Shown: piece by piece, positions 20,645 to 22,345 of the stretch
Layout of the letters: the number at the start of each line of letters is the position of its first letter
Numbering within the stretch: position 1 is the first letter of the stretch
Source of the DNA: a virus
IMG/VR virus record: IMGVR_UViG_3300021365_000131
Location: 1-22,345 of that record
Strand: one strand, 5' to 3'
DNA length: 22,345 nt
The notes under the pieces: model-generated
What the model was told of the DNA's origin: nothing
The model's database searches: none
What the model saw: the letters and a program-made list of their open reading frames with translations, nothing else
Made by a program: the position numbers and the translations under genes

Positions 20645-20663
20645 TTTTTCTAACAAAAACGCT

Positions 20664-21089
20664 TTAGTTCATCATAGCTAGAATAGTTTTGAAATTATTT
20701 GATAATATCCAACCTATTACGATAGAACCACCTAATACCAACCATTTATATTTCTCTAGTATACCAACTCTCCCACCAATGTCAAGCTTTAATTGCCTGA
20801 TTTCTAGTAAAAGTTTTTTTTCTACCTGTTGGATTTCTTTTGATAATTCTTTGTGAACATTATCTATCTCTCCAGCTCTTTCTCTTAATTTTTCAAAGAT
20901 AACTTCGTCTGTTTGTTCTTGTCTGGAGATTTTCTCTTCGTGTACGGCTAACATCTGTTTAATACAGGTAGATACATCTGTTAGTTTGTCTATTGCTGTG
21001 TCAAGTCTACCGTGGATTGTTTGTACGTTCTCCACGTCTTTTTTTAGACCAGCTATATCAACGATTACTTGTTTCTCTATGTCAGCCAT
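20664..21089 (-). CDS. tail-anchored coiled-coil membrane protein
   Basis: 141 aa. Residues 1-110 are almost all heptad-like helix (VDIAGLKKDVENVQTIHGRL, LREREA-like charged stretches, VEKKLLLEIRQLKLDIGGRV), followed by one C-terminal membrane span (WLVLGGSIVIGWIL, about 116-129) and a short tail. This places the coil in the cytoplasm with the C-terminus across the inner membrane. I believe similar proteins occur in T4-like marine phages, with no known function. It is 11 bases downstream of the 113-aa protein, which has the mirror layout. Confidence 0.75.
   Translation of the reverse strand: MADIEKQVIVDIAGLKKDVENVQTIHGRLDTAIDKLTDVSTCIKQMLAVHEEKISRQEQTDEVIFEKLRERAGEIDNVHKELSKEIQQVEKKLLLEIRQLKLDIGGRVGILEKYKWLVLGGSIVIGWILSNNFKTILAMMN
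20758..20785 (-). promoter_or_regulatory. possible internal sigma70 promoter
   Basis: Minus strand: TTGACA (20780-20785), 16 bases, TATACT (20758-20763), with the GC before the -35 shared by other promoters here. It lies inside the coding sequence of the 141-aa protein. If active it would give the primase unit a second transcript with a leader of about 195 bases. Confidence 0.4.
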
Positions 21090-21100
21090 TGATACACTTT

Positions 21101-21442
21101 CTAATTAGCTAATGGGTTTTGTGCTTTTAGTTTTAATTCTTGTATTTGTAATTTTAAAACTTCTACTTCTTTTTCTAATACTGCGACATTAGTTTCATTC
21201 TTTTTGATACCTGATACATCTGGTGCTTCTGCTTCAGATTTTTCAAGTAAAGAAATTCTTTCATTTGATTTAGCAATTTCAGCCGTATTTTTTGTGATAC
21301 CTGATACGTCTATGCTAGAACCTTCTATTGCTGATAGTCTTGTATTAAATTCGCCCCAAGCATAAAAACCACCACCTATGGTAGCGATTACACCTATCAA
21401 GGCTGCGTATGTAGATAGTTTATCTACTATTCCATTTTTCAT
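21101..21442 (-). CDS. N-anchored membrane protein with 30-residue repeats
   Basis: 113 aa. A membrane span near the start (YAALIGVIATIGGGFYAWG, about residues 12-30) is followed by two 30-residue repeats, each with DVSGI (45-49, 75-79), KN and an L-x-LEK-like helix end, and a leucine-zipper-like C-terminus (VLEKEVEVLKLQIQELKLK). A short cytoplasmic N-terminus would put the coil in the periplasm; reverse topology cannot be excluded. AAGGGA lies 7 bases before the ATG. Unknown function; may pair with the next protein. Confidence 0.75.
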   Translation of the reverse strand: MKNGIVDKLSTYAALIGVIATIGGGFYAWGEFNTRLSAIEGSSIDVSGITKNTAEIAKSNERISLLEKSEAEAPDVSGIKKNETNVAVLEKEVEVLKLQIQELKLKAQNPLAN

Positions 21443-21453
21443 TTTTATCCCTT

Positions 21454-22233
21454 TTATTGTAATGATTTCAAAGCAGCTATTTCTGCCTGTAAAGTATTTA
21501 TTCGTGTTGACACCCTAGCTAGAGCATTCATTTGAACAGCAATTGGGTCATTACTTATATAGACATTTAAGGATGCCTCTTTATATATTTGTTGCTGTTC
21601 TAATATATTTAGTTTTTCAAATAACTCTAGGTTACCATCAGGAATTGTTCCACCGTTTAATCTTTTGTTCTTATATGCCGTTAAATCTGGTGCATTTGAA
21701 GATAACCCTGCTGATATTACTAAAGAAGTTGCTTGTAGTTTTTGGTCAACTCTTTTTAATTTAGAATTTATTTTTGCAATAATTCTTTCTACTTTTTTAC
21801 CTATGCTGTCAATGTCGGTAGTGGCAATCTTCCTGTCCGAGACAGATACATCTGTCTCATCTTCCACAACTTCGCCATCACTCTCCGTCTCCTTTTGTCC
21901 TTCTGTTTCCTTATCTTCAACCACCTCTGGTTCATTAGATACAACATCACTCTCTTGTCCTTCCGGCTTTGTTGTTTTTTCATCTGTTGATAAAGTTTCC
22001 TCTGTCTTAACGGTTTCTGTTGTAAGTTCTTCATTAGTAGCATTTGGTTCTTCCTTTATGTTAGATTCTTCGGTTGTTTTTGACTCTATCATATCGTTAT
22101 TTTCTACTTCAAAATTACTCGTCATTGTCTCTTCTTCTTTAAATTCTTCCATCTTCGGTTCTTCCATCATAATTTCTGGTTCATTTAAACTAGCAATTTC
22201 ATTCATCATATCACCACCTAATTCTTTCATCAT
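21454..22233 (-). CDS. acidic uncharacterised protein with disordered N-terminal half
   Basis: 259 aa from ATG 22233 (GAGGAG 12 bases upstream; ATG 22230 and ATG 22209 also possible). About residues 20-125 are Glu/Thr/Ser-rich and probably disordered. The C-terminal 120 residues look folded: a helix VERIIAKINSKLKRVDQKL, SLVISAGLSSNAPDLTAYKN, then LELFEKLNILEQQQIYKEA and a final coil STRINTLQAEIAALKSL. The frame stays open 36 codons upstream of the ATG with plausible protein sequence but no normal start, so the true N-terminus is uncertain. No family recognised. Confidence 0.65.
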   Translation of the reverse strand: MMKELGGDMMNEIASLNEPEIMMEEPKMEEFKEEETMTSNFEVENNDMIESKTTEESNIKEEPNATNEELTTETVKTEETLSTDEKTTKPEGQESDVVSNEPEVVEDKETEGQKETESDGEVVEDETDVSVSDRKIATTDIDSIGKKVERIIAKINSKLKRVDQKLQATSLVISAGLSSNAPDLTAYKNKRLNGGTIPDGNLELFEKLNILEQQQIYKEASLNVYISNDPIAVQMNALARVSTRINTLQAEIAALKSLQ

Positions 22234-22312
22234 ACTATCGCCTAACTCCTCAAAAAATTGTTGTTCAGTAATACCTTCAACTTTTAATTCTTGTTTAAAA
22301 TCTTGTACTAGA

Positions 22313-22345
22313 TTATTGGTTTCTATAAAATCTGTAAATTACATT
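22313..22345 (-). CDS. possible 3' end of an upstream gene
   Basis: Reading from the window edge, NVIYRFYRNQ then TAA (22313-22315). It may be the end of a gene whose body lies outside; an alternative frame over the same bases gives the upward extension of the 259-aa gene. Too short to decide. Confidence 0.25.
   Translation of the reverse strand, partial: NVIYRFYRNQ

Noticed and set aside
1-22345. CRISPR array, insertion sequence, integrase or attachment site
   Set aside because: No regular spaced repeats, transposase motifs or flanking direct repeats were seen.

Overview
The window looks like part of a T4-like tailed phage (myovirus-type) genome from a low-GC, probably marine bacterial host. 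Every gene I can support lies on the minus strand, so transcription runs from position 22345 towards 1. The genes are small, AT-rich and tightly packed, and many junctions are ATGA or TAATG overlaps. A T4 gp61-type primase sits beside a class Ia ribonucleotide reductase pair (nrdA, nrdB), with a RuvC-like resolvase, many short unknown genes, near-consensus sigma70 promoters and two exact T4-type late promoter octamers (TATAAATA). Two proteins carry the C-terminal signature of the alphaproteobacterial 17-kDa surface antigen family. Together with the base composition this makes a SAR11-like or other alphaproteobacterial host plausible, but that is inference.

Layout in transcription order. (1) 22345-20664: an acidic coiled-coil protein, then two small membrane-anchored coiled-coil proteins of opposite topology. 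(2) 20594-15299: a strong promoter that starts almost at the primase start codon, then primase, NrdA, an unknown 214-aa protein, NrdB and a 57-aa zinc-ribbon protein. This is the DNA replication and dNTP supply block. (3) 15342-8283: the RuvC-like resolvase, followed without a break by a glycan-type cassette: FkbM methyltransferase, GT-A, unknown 162-aa protein, GT8-like GT-A, three related GT-B-like proteins, a 2OG-Fe(II) oxygenase and another GT-A. (4) 8205-5239: an intergenic promoter region and an operon of small unknown proteins, including a DUF3310-type protein, ending in a run of small hairpins. (5) 5238-1598: a new promoter, then small proteins rich in envelope features: a glycine-rich lipoprotein and an exported protein with 17-kDa-antigen-like C-termini, an LPP20-like lipoprotein, one-helix membrane peptides, and a glutaredoxin. 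(6) 1507-1: a small winged-helix-like protein followed by a UUCG terminator, two small unknowns, a conserved 180-aa phage protein behind a late promoter, and the first codons of an exported protein behind both a sigma70 and a late promoter.

How they work together: primase, ribonucleotide reductase and resolvase serve phage DNA synthesis and recombination, and glutaredoxin could reduce the reductase. The glycan cassette probably builds or alters a surface or virion-linked sugar structure. The lipoproteins and membrane peptides probably act on the envelope of the infected cell. Several genes shorter than 60 codons (57, 58, 52 and 47 aa) were found by reading junctions by eye and are supported by start/stop overlaps. 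No tRNA, CRISPR array, insertion sequence or integrase was seen, and no gene-free stretch exceeds 300 bases.
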